Of a stretch of 64,000 nt of DNA, positions 35,711 to 49,000 are shown piece by piece. A program made the translations under genes and the position numbers. The stretch is from Thunnus maccoyii. Lineage: Eukaryota > Chordata > Actinopteri > Scombriformes > Scombridae. The stretch covers positions 20,918,501 through 20,982,500 of the forward strand of contig NC_056540.1 in the NCBI RefSeq assembly GCF_910596095.1, given 5' to 3'. The first letter of the stretch is position 1. Every line of letters begins with the position of its first letter. The notes below the pieces were generated by a model. It saw only the letters and a program-made list of their open reading frames with translations, had not been told where the DNA came from and made no database searches.

Positions 35711-36051
35711 CCACCAGGGGGCAGCCTCATGTCATCTTCAGCCACACACACCTGAAGAGGAGGAGGAGGGGAACCTTCATCCAGGCTTTATTAGATGACT
35801 TGCAGTGTCATTCCTTTCAGTTTATGAGTTGTTTTATGAATTACACATAGAGCATACAGCTTTCTCTGTAAAAAAGTTTTTTATTAAGTTGACAGAATGT
35901 GCTGTTAGTTAATGTATGATTAAAGTTTTTGGTTGCCTTCAAGGAAGAATATTGTGTCTGTTTTGCTTGTCATCCTAAAGCTAATTGTACTCCTAGTTAA
36001 CGCTTTTACCTCAGCTCACCCTGTTTGTACTTGTACGTTACCTGTATGAAG

Positions 36052-36057
36052 AATAAA
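36052..36057 (+). terminator. Polyadenylation signal of taf7
   Basis: AATAAA 342 bases after the taf7 stop, followed by a GT-rich stretch (ttgtgtcaat). A weaker ATTAAA at about 35919 is an alternative. The aipl1-like start follows 700 bases later. Confidence 0.6.
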
Positions 36058-36379
36058 TTGTGTCAATACACAAGTGTCAAACAAATGTCAATTTTATTGC
36101 ATGGATAAACCACCTTCAGTGTTTTTAATTAGGTTAATATATAGCTGACTCTGGCATCTTTGCAAATTCTCACTGGCTTATTTAGTGCACTGTCCACTGA
36201 GCTAAACTGACTGCTAAACTGTGCTAATAACTCACCAGAATCCTGCTTTAAATGTTATTTGAGTTTGTCGGGTACTCACTTGATTCCCATTCAAATGTCA
36301 GCAGTGATAGTTAAAGGCTAAAGGGTTATTTCCTGTTCACTTACCTGTGTGACTTACAGGTCTACAACCATGGCCAGAC

Positions 36380-36750
36380 AGCTGCATTTTTAGACGTCAT
36401 CAGATTACTCTTCTTCCAGAATGATCTTTAGTTGTTCGTGAGTGATCTAGACCTTTCTTGTCCACATGGTTTTGGGCCCAGTGGTCATCCCCGCCTCCTT
36501 TGCTCCTTCCTGTAAGGATTGCTCCACCAATTGCAGGAGTAGGCAAGGGATTATCTCCTGAGATTAACGTGGCCATCTCCAAACCCTGCTTAATCCTGCC
36601 ATCTGTCAGAGAGCAGCTAACCAGCCAAGACTCTCACCACTAGGCTAATTAGAAAGCCAGAAGAACACAGACCTAAGAGGGAAAAAAAGAAATCTCTAAA
36701 ACACACACACACACACATTTCTGTCTGGTACTGCTCAAGGCAGAGAGAAA
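36380..36750 (+). promoter_or_regulatory. Promoter region of the AIPL1-like gene with CRX/OTX-type motifs
   Basis: Upstream of the ATG are GGATTA (36548-36553), GATTA (36562-36566) and TTAATCC (36590-36596), the core recognised by photoreceptor homeodomain factors CRX and OTX. A short CA repeat (36702-36717) sits just before the probable 5' UTR. Mammalian AIPL1 is expressed in photoreceptors and pineal, so these motifs are suggestive, but cores this short also occur by chance. Confidence 0.4.
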
Positions 36751-39700
36751 ATGGAGGAGACATACCTACTCAATTATCCAGGGGTCAAGAAGAAGATTCT
36801 TGCTGGAGGCACGGGGCCGATGCCACACTTTCCACCTGGGACAAAGGTAGTCTAACTGCTAACCTGATAACCCAAATAATCCTAGATTAAAATCCAGTAT
36901 GTTAGAAATCATGATTGCTCGCATAATTAACACTGTGATGTAATTAATGTTCCATAGCAAAATGTCTATTTTTAGCTTGTGTTGCATTGCCCACTTCAAT
37001 TAGATTCTAATGAATTATTCATGAAGTGAGGAAATGATTCTGTATCTGGCTCTTACACACAGAGCAAACATTTGGTCAACCAAATTGCAACATGTTTTTT
37101 GGCACTGGGTCTGGGTTTCTGTTCATCCACTGATCTGCTGGTCACCGGCTTTTTTCCCCTTCTAGTCACATCCAGCCATATGGCACTGAGCCTGGACACT
37201 GTGACAAACATTTTCCATGACAATGCCAGCATGAATTTTCATTTACCTGTGTGTCCATATTACCGTGTGTGTGTGTTCCTTACCCAGTGAGGTGATTCCC
37301 AGTTGCTCGCACAGTATCAGACCCATTATACACAATCTGTCAAGTTATAAATAGGAGGTTACATGGAGCCAATATAATTTTAGACTCAGAGTTATTGTAA
37401 AGCCTTTTATCTTTTTCACATGCAAACAAACAGATGGAACTCATAATGAATACAAGAATGTCTGTGTACCAGAATATTTGTGTTACTGAAATATGATGAC
37501 AGCATTCAGTTCAATTCAGCTTTATTTTAGACATTAAAAAAGTCTGTGTTTTATAAACTAATGAAAAAGTGCATTTAAAGTAATTACAAAAATATAAGAA
37601 AAATATGAATATCCAGCTGCACATTGTTCAAGTTGACAAATACTTTCTTTGTATCAAGCATTATATTTTCCCCTTTTTTCAGTCTTTGTCAGATATACAA
37701 AACATGGTCAAAAGAAAAGAGAAACAAATGTTTAGCCCTACACATACATGCAGGCATACATATATACATATACAATCATATACAGAATATACATAGGTAA
37801 TACGTATGTATAATACGGCAATGGCAACAATTTCCCCTATATGTAACTTTGTAACTTAAGAAGTGAGAAGAAGAAGATGGTGTATTTTTGTTATCTGCAA
37901 GCCAAATATTTAATTGCTGTCTTCTGGAAAAACCCACTAAAACGATCTCTTAGCCGGTGGTTAAAAGGTCTTTCAAGTTCACCATCAATGGAAACATCAT
38001 CATTAGTAATGATGGGGAAATCCAGAAAAATAATCCAACAGAGGATTCTTCAATACAAGAACTCTATTTGTTTTAACATAGAAAGTTTTGGCTTCAATAA
38101 TACATGAACTAACTGTGTACCAGTATTAGATTTACTTATGTATTTGTTTTTATTTCAGTATATTTTGTTGACATATAGCTCCATTCATTAATTTCCACTC
38201 TTTAAATATTCATGTCTCTCTTCTTTCTTCTCCCATCCAAGCTGGTTTTCCATTTCCAGACGCTGCTGGACAACTTCGAGCGGACCGTCATCGATGACAG
38301 TCGATGGGCTGGCAGGCCGGCTGAGATCTTTGTCGGAAAGATGTTCAAGATGGAAGTCTGGGAGACCCTGCTGACATCCATGAGGATTGGAGAGGTGGCT
38401 GAATTCTGGTGTGATGCCACAGTGAGTTGCATTATGGACTGCACACACACACACATACACACACACATTGAGATATTAGGCCCCTAAAAGAGATCCTAAT
38501 GAGTGTTCATGAGAGAGGAAGCAAAGCTTTTGCTGCTCATTATGATGCACATGAATCTACTTTCTCTAGATTACATGCTCGCTATAATAAACACAAACAG
38601 GGCAATGTTTTTGTGCAAATTTCACTGTTTTTCCCCTCTGGAGAAAAATGTAATTTGCAAGTAAAATTGTGACTTCTTGTGTTCTCTCTCATAGGATTGA
38701 CTTGCACAAGCTGGCAGCACCAGGGGGTTAGCATGATTAAGTGGTTCAATGCCTTTTTGCAGACCCTTCGTTTATCTTATTGTTGATGTTTTCATTTTGC
38801 AGCACACAGGGTTGTACGCCATTGTGTCCAAGGGGATGCGGATGATCGCTCAAGGTAAAGACCCCCTCGAGGGCCAGAAACATATGTGTGGCATGGGAAA
38901 CCTGTTCAACTATCACTCCACCGGCTTCCCGGAGCTGGATGAGCTGATGAGAACTCCTCAACCACTGATATTTATCATGGAGCTGTTGCAGGTAAAAAAA
39001 TACTGTATTGTATGTCACACTGCATAGAGAAAGAAAATGCTCTCTTTTGGTTTTTCACTAAACTATTTTTCTCTGTTTCTGTAAACATAGGCTGACAGTG
39101 AAAAAGACACATTTACCTATTCATAAAACCCTACTCTAGATTTGAGAAATGCCTACACAGTATGTTCTAAAATCTACTGACAGCAATGAAAACAATCAAG
39201 CCCCCTTCTGTCTAAAACATTCAGCTTTGAAGTAATATATCATCTAGATTAGAACAAGCTTGAGACTCAGCGGGGGTCCAGCAGCCCTAAATTAACATCC
39301 TACTTGTCTTATATACAGTAGTCTCACAATGCTTAATGTGCATGAGCAGACAATTCTTTGTACCTATTTAGCATTCCTTTGGATCAGTTCTTCTTCTGTT
39401 CACCGGGTTGTTCTGCTGTGCTCACCTCCTGCCCCTGCTGCTTCCAGGTTGGAGACCCCATGTCCTACCACAGAGAGTCATGGATGATGGAAAAGGATGA
39501 GAAGCTGCAGACAGTGCCAATTCTCCACATGCAGGGCAACGCACTGGTCAAGCAGAGACGATTCAGAGAGGCCGCCAGCAAGTACAAAGAGGCCGTGCTG
39601 CTGCTGAAAACAGTCCAATCCAGAGTGAGTGAAGGGCGAGGGAGAAAAAAGACAGGTTGGAGAGAGGAAATGAGTGATGTGCAGGCTTGTAAATTGTGAG

Positions 39701-42700
39701 GTTTTTACAGGATTTTAGGTTTTTGGGACATGCAGCTCCTACTCTTTTCCAGTGGGAGATTTCCTGTTTTCCTGTTTTGCTCTACTTCACAGCAGGGTTC
39801 ACAGCTTCAGCAGTAGGTTGGAGTATGGTGGGGTGGGGTTGGGGGGCGGTGGTGGCAAGGAGAGAGGAGGGAAAGCAGTGGAGGATTGTCTAGGATGAGA
39901 GGGGAATGTAAGGATGAAGGAATACTGGAGGGAGAGAAAGTTGTGTACGAGATATTCTGATGAGAGAGCATGCAGGATTCGACGTCAGAGGCTCACAGAT
40001 AGTGGGCCTGTGCGCAAGCAACTATTAAATCATTGTTGGGCAGAGATGATGCTTTTGATGTCCTCCAGTTCAGTGTCCCAAAGACATGTCGACTAGCTGT
40101 CATGTTTGAATCTGTGTGGAAAAAATGTAAAGCTACAGAATTCACATAAATTATTAAAATATGTGTAGGAGATGCCAAGCATCATAGCAACACTGATCAT
40201 GTTCTTGCTCTTCCATCTGTGCATGTGTGTAGGAGATGCCGGGTGATGTAGACTACATTAACTTAGGTCGACTGATTGTCCCCCTGGAGTTGAACTACTG
40301 CCAATGTATGTTGGAGCTGGAGGAATATTATGAAGTTATAGAGCACACCACCGAACTGCTGGAGAAACACAAAGGTAAATGCCTGCTGGGACTCTGTTGT
40401 AAGGATTTATTCTGAGAACCAATTAATCCTCATTTTTGGCACTGAAACAGGTCTTCACTGACATTTTTCCAGGGAGATTTGATTACACTTTCTCTTCCAG
40501 TGTCACCTACCCTCACATTCACACAGTTGCGTCACACTCAAACCTCTGAGCTGAGCGGCTTCATGGAGCTACGAAGGTTAATCCTGTGTACAGAGGCAGT
40601 TCAATAGTGGATGATGTTATTCACTGACTTTCCCGTCTAGGATTTGTACCAGCAAACATACTATATGTCCACAGTCTTGTTTCTGTAACCTCAAGACTAC
40701 AAACTCTGCAAAAAAAGAATAAGAATTTCACCATCTTGCTATCAGCATTTGTCAGCCATGCTGATGTAATTTACTGTCATGATGATGACAAATGTCAAAA
40801 CTGTCATCACTATTTAAATGTATGTATATGTATGCAGGTTTTTGAAACCATATATTTTCACTTATTCTTTATAGGGCTGTAGAAGTTTAAGAAAACTGTT
40901 CTAAGAGAAATATTTTCATTCCTTTAAGGCTTGCACTTGCAATTCTAAACCTGTGAGATTGGTAGAGGTATGGCACCTATTTAAGGATTACATTTGCACT
41001 CATACACTCATGGCAGCTGTTGGAAGAATATCACTGCTGGCGACTATCTTTTTCATCTTTAGTGAGCTTTAGAGAATGATATCTGAAACTCGAAGCCTTA
41101 TGAGTAAAAAGAGATTCAGAGCCAATTGAATGGTTTATCCTCCAGAATGTGCTGTAATGGGAGCAGAGATTGCAGGTTTTACTGAAATTTTGCCTTTTCC
41201 AGAGGGAGTGGAGTACAACTCTTTGTCAAGAATCTACTTAAAGGAATGGTTTGACATTTTAGGAAATATGCTTACTTACCACTCTCATATCTGTCTGTTC
41301 AATCTGAAGCCATAGCCAGCAGAGGGTTTAGCGTGAAGACTAGAAGCATGATGGCTCTGTCCAACCTCCCATAAAAGAAAACTTGTCATTTCTATACTTT
41401 GGCTTTTGTACATATTACAATATATAACTTCAATTTAGTGATGCTGGTGGGCAGAAATTCTACACTTTGACAGAGCCAGTATAGTTGTTCCCCCATTTCC
41501 AGTCTTTATGTTAAACAAAGCTGACCATCTCCTGGATGTAGCTTCATATTTAAAGAACAGACATGAGTGGTATCAATTCTAGGGCTGCAACTAATGATTA
41601 TTTTCATTATTGATTATTTTCTTGATTAATCAATTAGTTGTTTGGTTTATAATAGATCAGAAAATGGTGAAAAATGTCGATCACTGTTTCCCAAAGTCCA
41701 TGATGCAACCTAAAATGTCTTTTGTTCTGACAAATAATCCACAATTTAAAGATATCCAGTTTAATATCATAGAACACTAAAGAAACCAGAGAGAATTCAT
41801 TCCAGAAACCGGATCAAGAGAATTTTGGCATTTTTTCTTAAAAATGACTCAAAATGAAATAGTTTGCAATCAACAAGTTGATTTATCGACTAATCAAGCT
41901 CTCAATTTCTTATCTCTGAGAACGAAAGCAAAGCAGATTTTCCAAAATGTTGAGCATTTCCTTGTAAACAAGTACATAAAAAAGCGTCTCAGACAGTGAT
42001 GAATAAGATTATGGCACAAATGTTATAAAAAGCTGCTTTATTGCAGTGGCTGTTGCATGTTGCAGCTGTGTATTCAGTGAGAATGTGTAGGAGGGCTGAG
42101 GTTGACATTACTGAGGGTTTTATATTTGGAGCTGGACTGGGAATTGTGCTGTCATACCCATGGCTACTCATATAATCCTAGAGGAGCTCAAATGCTGGCA
42201 CGGTCTCCACTTCAGAGCCTTATGAATTATGCCTTACACCCAGAGACAAGATCCACCGAGGCAGTATTTATTTTTCTCTCTGTCCCTCAGCCTGGATTCC
42301 CAGGTTTATATTTGTCTATGTGTGTGTGACACGAAGAGGGAGTGTGTACAGTGGCAAAAGTGTGTGCTCTCGATGATGTGTGTGCTTTACTTCTGTGTGG
42401 CAGGAGGAAGAAGGGTATACACTTTGCCCATGAGTGAGCATAAGAGTGAAATAGTGTCGTAGAAACAGTGGGCAGAGATTTTTGAGCTCCACTGGCCCAT
42501 TCAAAGCTGTTGTCACAAAGCTGCCGCCCTCTTAAAGGAATTATGAGAAAAGATCCATCCCACACTTTCTCTTTTAATTTCCCTTTTCTAGCTGTACCTT
42601 TAGTCCTCTCCTCTCACACTTTTGTCTCATTTTCTCCTCCACTTTACTTGCATTCTTCTCCCCTTTTGTTGTTCCTCATCAATATCTTGTTGTCTGCAAG

Positions 42701-45700
42701 TGAGCAACTCTAGCTCTCTGCTTCCTCTCTTCAACCCAGTTGTCCTCTAAAAAGGCACCCAGTGGCGGCTCACTGCAGTGTCTCCGCTTTTGCCAGAGGC
42801 CACAAAGAAATCTGTTTAAATGTTGGCTGAATGAAGATTTAGCATAGAGGGAAATTAAATGCAGAGGAACAGAAATGTGGAGCCATTAGCGGGTATCTAA
42901 CCAAGCACATGAGCCTACTCGGCTGACACAGAGGCATTACAGTGTTCATGTCTATATTTGTGCATGTAAAAGAATAAAGTGCATTTTTTTGTTCTAATCT
43001 TTTGTTCTACAAACTCAGTTGTGATGAGAAATACACATACTGACAGTGCACACCATACACACTGTTCTTAACGCAGACAAATCACCACCATGTCTTCAAC
43101 AGACGGTGTAGGTGTATTCTTGAATATCTCTAGGTTAGACATTAATAACTGCTTTTAATCACACTATTTTCCTCATTTTTCTGTTTCTCAGACTGCGTGA
43201 AGGGCTACTACAAGAGAGCTAAGGCCCACTCCGCCGTGTGGAATGAAAAGGAAGCCAGGAGAGATTTCAACATGGTGGCCCACCTGGATGTCACTCTGGC
43301 GTCTCTTGTCCATCGGGAGCTGAAGGCCCTGTCTGAACGCATGAAGGAGAAGTACTGGGAGGAGAAGGAGCACTACTGGAACATGCTGGAGACAAAGGAG
43401 AATAAAAATGAAGAGGAAGAGGGGGAAGGATTTGGTGGTGATGATGATGAGGAGGCAGAGGTGGAGGAGAAGAACGTGGAGGACAAAGTAAAAAAAGAAG
43501 ACAATGAGAGTCTGACCGCAGCAACTAAAGATGAATCTCCATCCACAGACGTACTTGGAGGAAGTGAAGAAGGCATGGTTAAGGTTACGCCTACTGAGGG
43601 AACAGATGACAACAAGGAAGAGAGTTCTTGTGAGATCAATCCAAACTCTTCTGATAAAACAGAGGAGAAGGACTGGCAGCAGATGCTACGACTAGTCATG
43701 CTACTGCAGAACGAAGGAAACTTCCTCATCAAAGAAAACCACTTTGAAGAGGCTTCTGTAAAGTTCAAGGAAGCCATCGAGTATGTGGACCTCCTCCAGA
43801 GTAAGGTTAGTGTAAAATGTAGTCTCTCTTTTGAGGGGGTGAAATGAAATATAAAATAATTGTGATTGTTATGATGACAACTGTCCAGATGAACGTCAGT
43901 ATTGATGCTCTCCCTATTAACAAGCAACAGTTCAATCCACTCTGCGTGATGAATGTTTGAGCCTGAAAGCACTCTCACAAAAGGATTGTGGCTTACTCTG
44001 GCTCATAAACTATAATCATCTGTCATTGTTGCTTTTTCACTGAAGAGCAGCTGTGGTATTGTAGGTATGCTGGTGAAGTGAAGAACAGAGAAAGAATGCT
44101 AAAAATAACGGCTATCCACCGAGATATCACGTTGACAGCGCTCGCCTGTACTCCTCTTCTCTTTCTTAAGATTCTTCACTTCTGCCACACCTCGCTGTCT
44201 CCTCGCTCTTCTCGTCAACCTGCCCTCTTCCATCTTCATTTCTTCTCCTTCTCTTCTTACATTCCTCTACCCTTTATCTCCCCTCTCCATCATGTTCAAC
44301 ACCCAATATTCAACCACTACATCTTCATCTCTCATTCATTTTTGTTTCATCTTTTCCACATTTATTCTGCCATTTATCACCACTGTCCCCCCCTGCCACC
44401 CCCACCTTTCCCTTCCACCGTCACCATCATCTTGTCCTGTTTGTGTACTCGGCAGGTAGATCAACAGGGTGAGGACTGGGAGTCTCTGGAGAAAGTGCGC
44501 CTACCACTGATACTTAACCTCAGCCAGTGCATGTTGGAACTGAAGCAATACCAGCAAGTGGTGGAGCTCAACAACAAGCTGCTAAAGAAGCATAAAGGTA
44601 ATATACAGTATATTGGGTTTGTGGCAGGTGAGTATTTTGATATAGAAATTGTAACATGAGTACATAATATAATATATAATAGTTTTTTTTTTTCCTCATG
44701 CATCTTCATTTTTGAGCTCAAAAATATCAAGATCTGTTGCCAGTACAAATGCTTGGCCCTCAGCAAATGCCTGCTTTGACACTGCAACAATCCCTGATCT
44801 CTCTGTTTACCAGTGAAAGAAGAAACCAAACATTCACAACCGCATTGCTGAGTCTCTCTTTCGTTCCCCTGGCACTCGCACATGGACATCACAGTCAAAA
44901 ATGAATTCATTGTTTTCTTTTTGTTTTCTGCTATGACTGAATTATTTATAGTTGAGGCTGATGTGAAAGGGTTGTTCTTATGCTTTTACTTTTCCTTCAT
45001 TTACTTCTCTCCAACTTTCGCCTTCTACTTCACCACTGGCGCTCAGCGCAGTTATTTCTTCCTCCCTCTTGTAGTTTATTTTACCTTTCAGTTTTCCTCC
45101 CTCAGTTATATTCTTGCTGACCTCCTGACCTTCCTGACATCCTGCTTCTTCTCCTGTTGCCTCCTGTGGTTTTTAAATGTTAATATTTTAGTTATTTTTA
45201 CTTTCCCCCCTCTCTTTTCTTGCACTCCATAGGTAACTTTAAAGCGGTGTACCAGCGGTCGCGAGCGCACGCTGCTTTGTGCAACGAGGATGAAGCTCGG
45301 AGGGACTTTGCCACAGTGGAGAAACTGGACCCAACATTCAAACCCTTCGTCCGCCAGGAATTGAAAAAGCTGGGTGAGAACATCCGCATCATGCATGCCC
45401 GCCAGAGCAAGACTTACAGGGATACAACACAGGAGAAGTGGGGGCCTGGTGGAAGCAAGGCCAAGGCTGCAGCAGAAAAAGGAAGAAAGAAGAACCTCAA
45501 ATTTGCACAGAAAGCCACTGAAGCAAAAACTGAAGCAGATAAGAAGACTGAAAGAAGTAAGACAGAGGAGAAGGAAAGCTCAGAGAAGTCTGCCCCTGCT
45601 GAGAAAGAGGGGGCGGATGACACAGAAACAGAGAAAAATCCAGATGTGAAAGCAGAACAGAGTAAAATAGACCCAGAGTGTGGGAGAACAAGTGAAGGAG

Positions 45701-46050
45701 GGTTAGATAATGAAAATAGAGAGAGTGCTGTGGTTCAGGAGGACAGGCAGGGTGCACCAGATAATCGAGGAACAGATAAAGACAGCGATCTTGCGCCCAC
45801 CAGCACAGGCAAAGATAATGTAGTGAGCAAGAGATCAGCCTGTGATAAGGGCAGAAAGAAGGTCAAATGCCAATCAAGTGCCGCACCGGGCTTAAGCAAA
45901 ACAGGCCAAGGGAACAAAGCCACCAGTGATAAGACAGGAAATGGTGGCACTCAATCAAAATTGACCAATAGGTTGGAATTGTCTTGTGCAGAGCCAAAGG
46001 CTGCAGGGGAAGCTGAGGGCATAGAGACGGATAGACCTGAAACTGAATAG
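36751..46050 (+). CDS. aipl1: AIPL1-like co-chaperone with two tandem TPR domains
   Basis: Member of the AIP/AIPL1 family: an FKBP-like domain without proline isomerase activity, then a TPR domain that binds the EEVD tail of HSP90; AIPL1 helps fold photoreceptor PDE6. Eight exons join in phase to 785 residues, against 384 for human AIPL1: 36751-36846, 38242-38421, 38803-38991, 39448-39624, 40233-40374, 43192-43805, 44456-44597, 45233-46050. Residues 1-155 are the FKBP-like domain (TVIDDSRWAGRPAEIFVGKM; FKMEVWETLLTSMRIGEVAEF). Residues 174-325 form the usual three TPRs (NYCQCMLELEEYYEVIEHTT; YYKRAKAHSAVWNEKEARRD). Residues 328-421 are an acidic linker. Residues 432-560 are a second three-TPR unit (QNEGNFLIKENHFEEASVKF; NLSQCMLELKQYQQVVELNN; VYQRSRAHAALCNEDEARRD). 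The rest is a Lys/Glu-rich disordered tail. AIPL1 is preferred over AIP by ERTVIDDSR and AEFWCD; it may instead be an unnamed paralogue. Exons 5 and 7 are both 142 nt and share phase. Confidence 0.88.
41240..41578. mobile_element. Dispersed teleost repeat in the large AIPL1-like intron 5
   Basis: It begins AAGGAATGGTTTGACATTTT and near the end has 'acagacatgagtggtatcaa', the inverse of the 'taccactctcatatctgtct' near the start (41277-41297). These are sub-terminal inverted words as in a known type of fish MITE. No coding capacity. Confidence 0.6.
41579..41908 (+). mobile_element. hAT-like MITE (GGCTGCAACT family), abutting the previous repeat
   Basis: It starts CTAGGGCTGCAACTAATGAT and continues with 'tagttgtttggtttataa', 'cagaaaatggtgaaaaatgt' and a decayed right end near 'cgactaatcaa'. 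It is the second copy of the family seen at 31288-31630, in opposite orientation. Confidence 0.75.
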
Positions 46051-49000
46051 GATGAAAGAAAAGCAATATGGATGAAGAACGTGAAACAGGAGGAGAGACG
46101 AGTGATAAACAGCTCAAGTCTTAACAGGAAATATTGATTCTGCCATATCCAAATCCAAATATAAGCACAAGGAGAAAAATTAATATAAACAGCCTGTACT
46201 GGGCACCATTCTGAGATAAGTTTTATTATTCAATTCTCAAAAGGATAACTGCAGGCACAAAAAAACACACAGGCAGACTAGGAGTTTGCCAAATACAAAG
46301 ATTTTTTTTTTTATTTCTGTACACAAAGAGTAGAAAGCAGCCAGTAACCCACTTGTTATTACAGTAAAAAGCCTTTCTTCAGAAAACTTTTTTATACAGA
46401 TTAAAAACTCCAGAGAAAAGACAGCAAGAAGAAGTGTTTGAGTGCTGTACGTGGACAAAAACATGAATTCAAACCAATTAAACAAAAAACATTTGAATGA
46501 TTAATGAGGTATATTAATGGTGATTTAAAAAAAAAAAAAAGAAACTCAGTTTACCAGTAAGGTATGAGTGTGTGAATATATGTGTTAAGGTAGGACAGTG
46601 TTATCAACACCTTGGTTGAGGCTAGGTGATTCATTGCCCTGTCATGTGCGAGGAGACAAGTGCATGTGTCCTTGTTACAAGCATAGATACATGATAGCAA
46701 ACACGTAGGGTTTGATGCAAAGGCAGGAGAGTAATGATAGTTGTTAGCCTGCTGGCCAACTACATGCAGTAACAGCCCTGTAGCAGTGTCCTCTGGGGTT
46801 ACTCTTGTCTCTATGGAGAGCCTTTTTCTTCAGTCACACAGCTTCAGTCACGCCACAGGGAGCATGGTATGTGTTAGGGTTTGTACATGGATCAGACCTC
46901 ACATGATCACAGCCAGGCAGAGATGAAACTTGCTGAATGACTCTCCTGCAGCTGGATGACCATCAAAGGCAATTTAGACAATGGTGTCAAACAGCAGCAG
47001 AGTAAAATGTGGGGACAAACTGTATGGTAATATAACTATCTGTCATATGACAACCTAATGTATTTAATATTTTATTCTGCCTCCTCTCATTTAATCTCTA
47101 TATTGTCTAAAAATAAACATAATGAATGTTGACATGCAGTCCTGCGGGGAATGCCTCCTCTTCTTTTTTCACACACTGTCACTGTTACATCATTTTGTGT
47201 ACACACAAAGGACCAACATACAGAAGTAGTGTGAAGGCGCTGGGTGATCATCAATGTGTAATGAGATGCGTAAATACCAATAAATAAGTGTCTATGAATA
47301 AACATTGCTTCTCATGGCTTTTTTTTTCTTTTTTTTCCCTACGTGCCGAGCTGCTGCTCTTTGTTCTGACTTGTGAGAGCGTTAACAAAACAAATTCTTA
47401 AGCGATGCTGTTGCAGAGATGGATTCAACAGATGATAATGACTCTTCAGCAGCTAAACTGTGGTAGGCTTCAATGGAGGTGGAGTGAGGAAGAGGAGAGT
47501 TGTGTTTGGGAAACAAGGCGCTCTTCTCTTGCTTCCCTTAAGGCTATTAGCATTTGTATTATGAACGGCACATCACCTTTCCAACTCACAAACCTGTGGA
47601 ACTGCGTCCTTGGGGATAGTTCCCTAGCAACAGTATCAAAACTAACTGGCAGCGAGTGCTGAGGAGGATGATATCAAATATGAGCGCTGTGTGCCTGGAG
47701 GGGGAGCCCATTATGAATGCAGCACATGGGTTTCAAACTCATGTATGATGAGGTCAGAGTGTCACTTTAAGGTTTAAGATGAATTCCTTTCTGTGTAGAT
47801 CTCTGTGTTTTCTGTGAGAATGAGGCGGTATGATTGCTGAGAAACACACAGAGCCACTGCTTACTTGTTTCAGCCAACCTCTTGTCCGCTTCTGGAGATT
47901 TTGCTGTGGCAGGCACATCAAAGTGGATCTCTCCCGCCAGCCCTCAAGCAACAAATGGAATAGTTTTTTTTTCCACCTTTTTCTCTCTTGTCTCTCAGAT
48001 CTTTCGTCCCTTCGAGCATCCCCAGCATCACGGGTTCACTCATGAAAGCCTTACTTAACTGGTTTCAATGCATGGATGCTCATGTACTGTGATCCACACT
48101 TTTCCATTCTTCCTGTTACTCTGTCCTCCAAATTAACCACCAGCCTGTCCAGGGACTGACAGATGCTGGCACATAAACACACTCGCCTGATGCAACCTCC
48201 TTCCCTGAATTTCAAAACACAATTAAAAGTCTGTTGTGTGTATTCAGAAACACTAACTACGGATTTAGATCGTAAGGCATTAATTTACTGTGCTGTTTAG
48301 AACAGAATGTGCACCCTATGACCCTCAAAAGATGAGGGCAAAGTCATCCCAACCACTCGTCTTTTTGTGAATATCAAAGCAATTAAGTAGACATTAGCAA
48401 GGGAAAATGAGGCAACAGTGTTTTCCAGCAGACTAGCTACTGTTCTTCTCAAATCTACATGGAGAGGAGGGATTATTAAGGATGAAATCAGTGTAGGATC
48501 ATGTTATAGTGGTGTGCCTTGTTCCCCCCCATAGTGTTTGAAATTGGCCTAGCAGAAAGAGAGAAAGCTTCAGCCTGGCAGCAGTATCGCCTGGAGCTTC
48601 TTCCTTCCCTTTTTCTGCACACAGCAGGAGAACACTAAGATCCCAGAGCGGACGCCTGCTTGCTGATATTTATCGGCAGACGTTTCCTCAGCAAAACCAA
48701 TTTCAGTCACAAAACAAATTGGCTCAAAACTGAGAGCTAGTCTGAATCCCGCGAGCCAAAGAGATGAAATGGATCTCCATTTTCATGGGTGTGTATGTAG
48801 TCTGTATCTTTAGTGATGCAGCACAGTACATGTTATTGATCATGCAGGGAAGCATTTATGTATTTGTGCATAATGAGGGAGGGGTGCATTGTAAATAGCG
48901 AGTGTGGATGTGCACATATGTAGCAGCAAGTGTGTGCGTGCATGTATAGTTAGTGCAAGTGGTTGTGTATGAGCGTTAAGGGCTCACTTAGGAGAAGCGA

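Noticed and set aside
43373-43978. 201-codon serine-rich open frame on the minus strand
   Set aside because: It is the antisense of the acidic, GAG/GAA-rich linker of the AIPL1-like exon 6; long antisense frames are expected there.
44078-44659. 193-codon plus-strand frame
   Set aside because: Only the part from 44456 is real coding sequence (exon 7). The rest is a pyrimidine-rich intron end.
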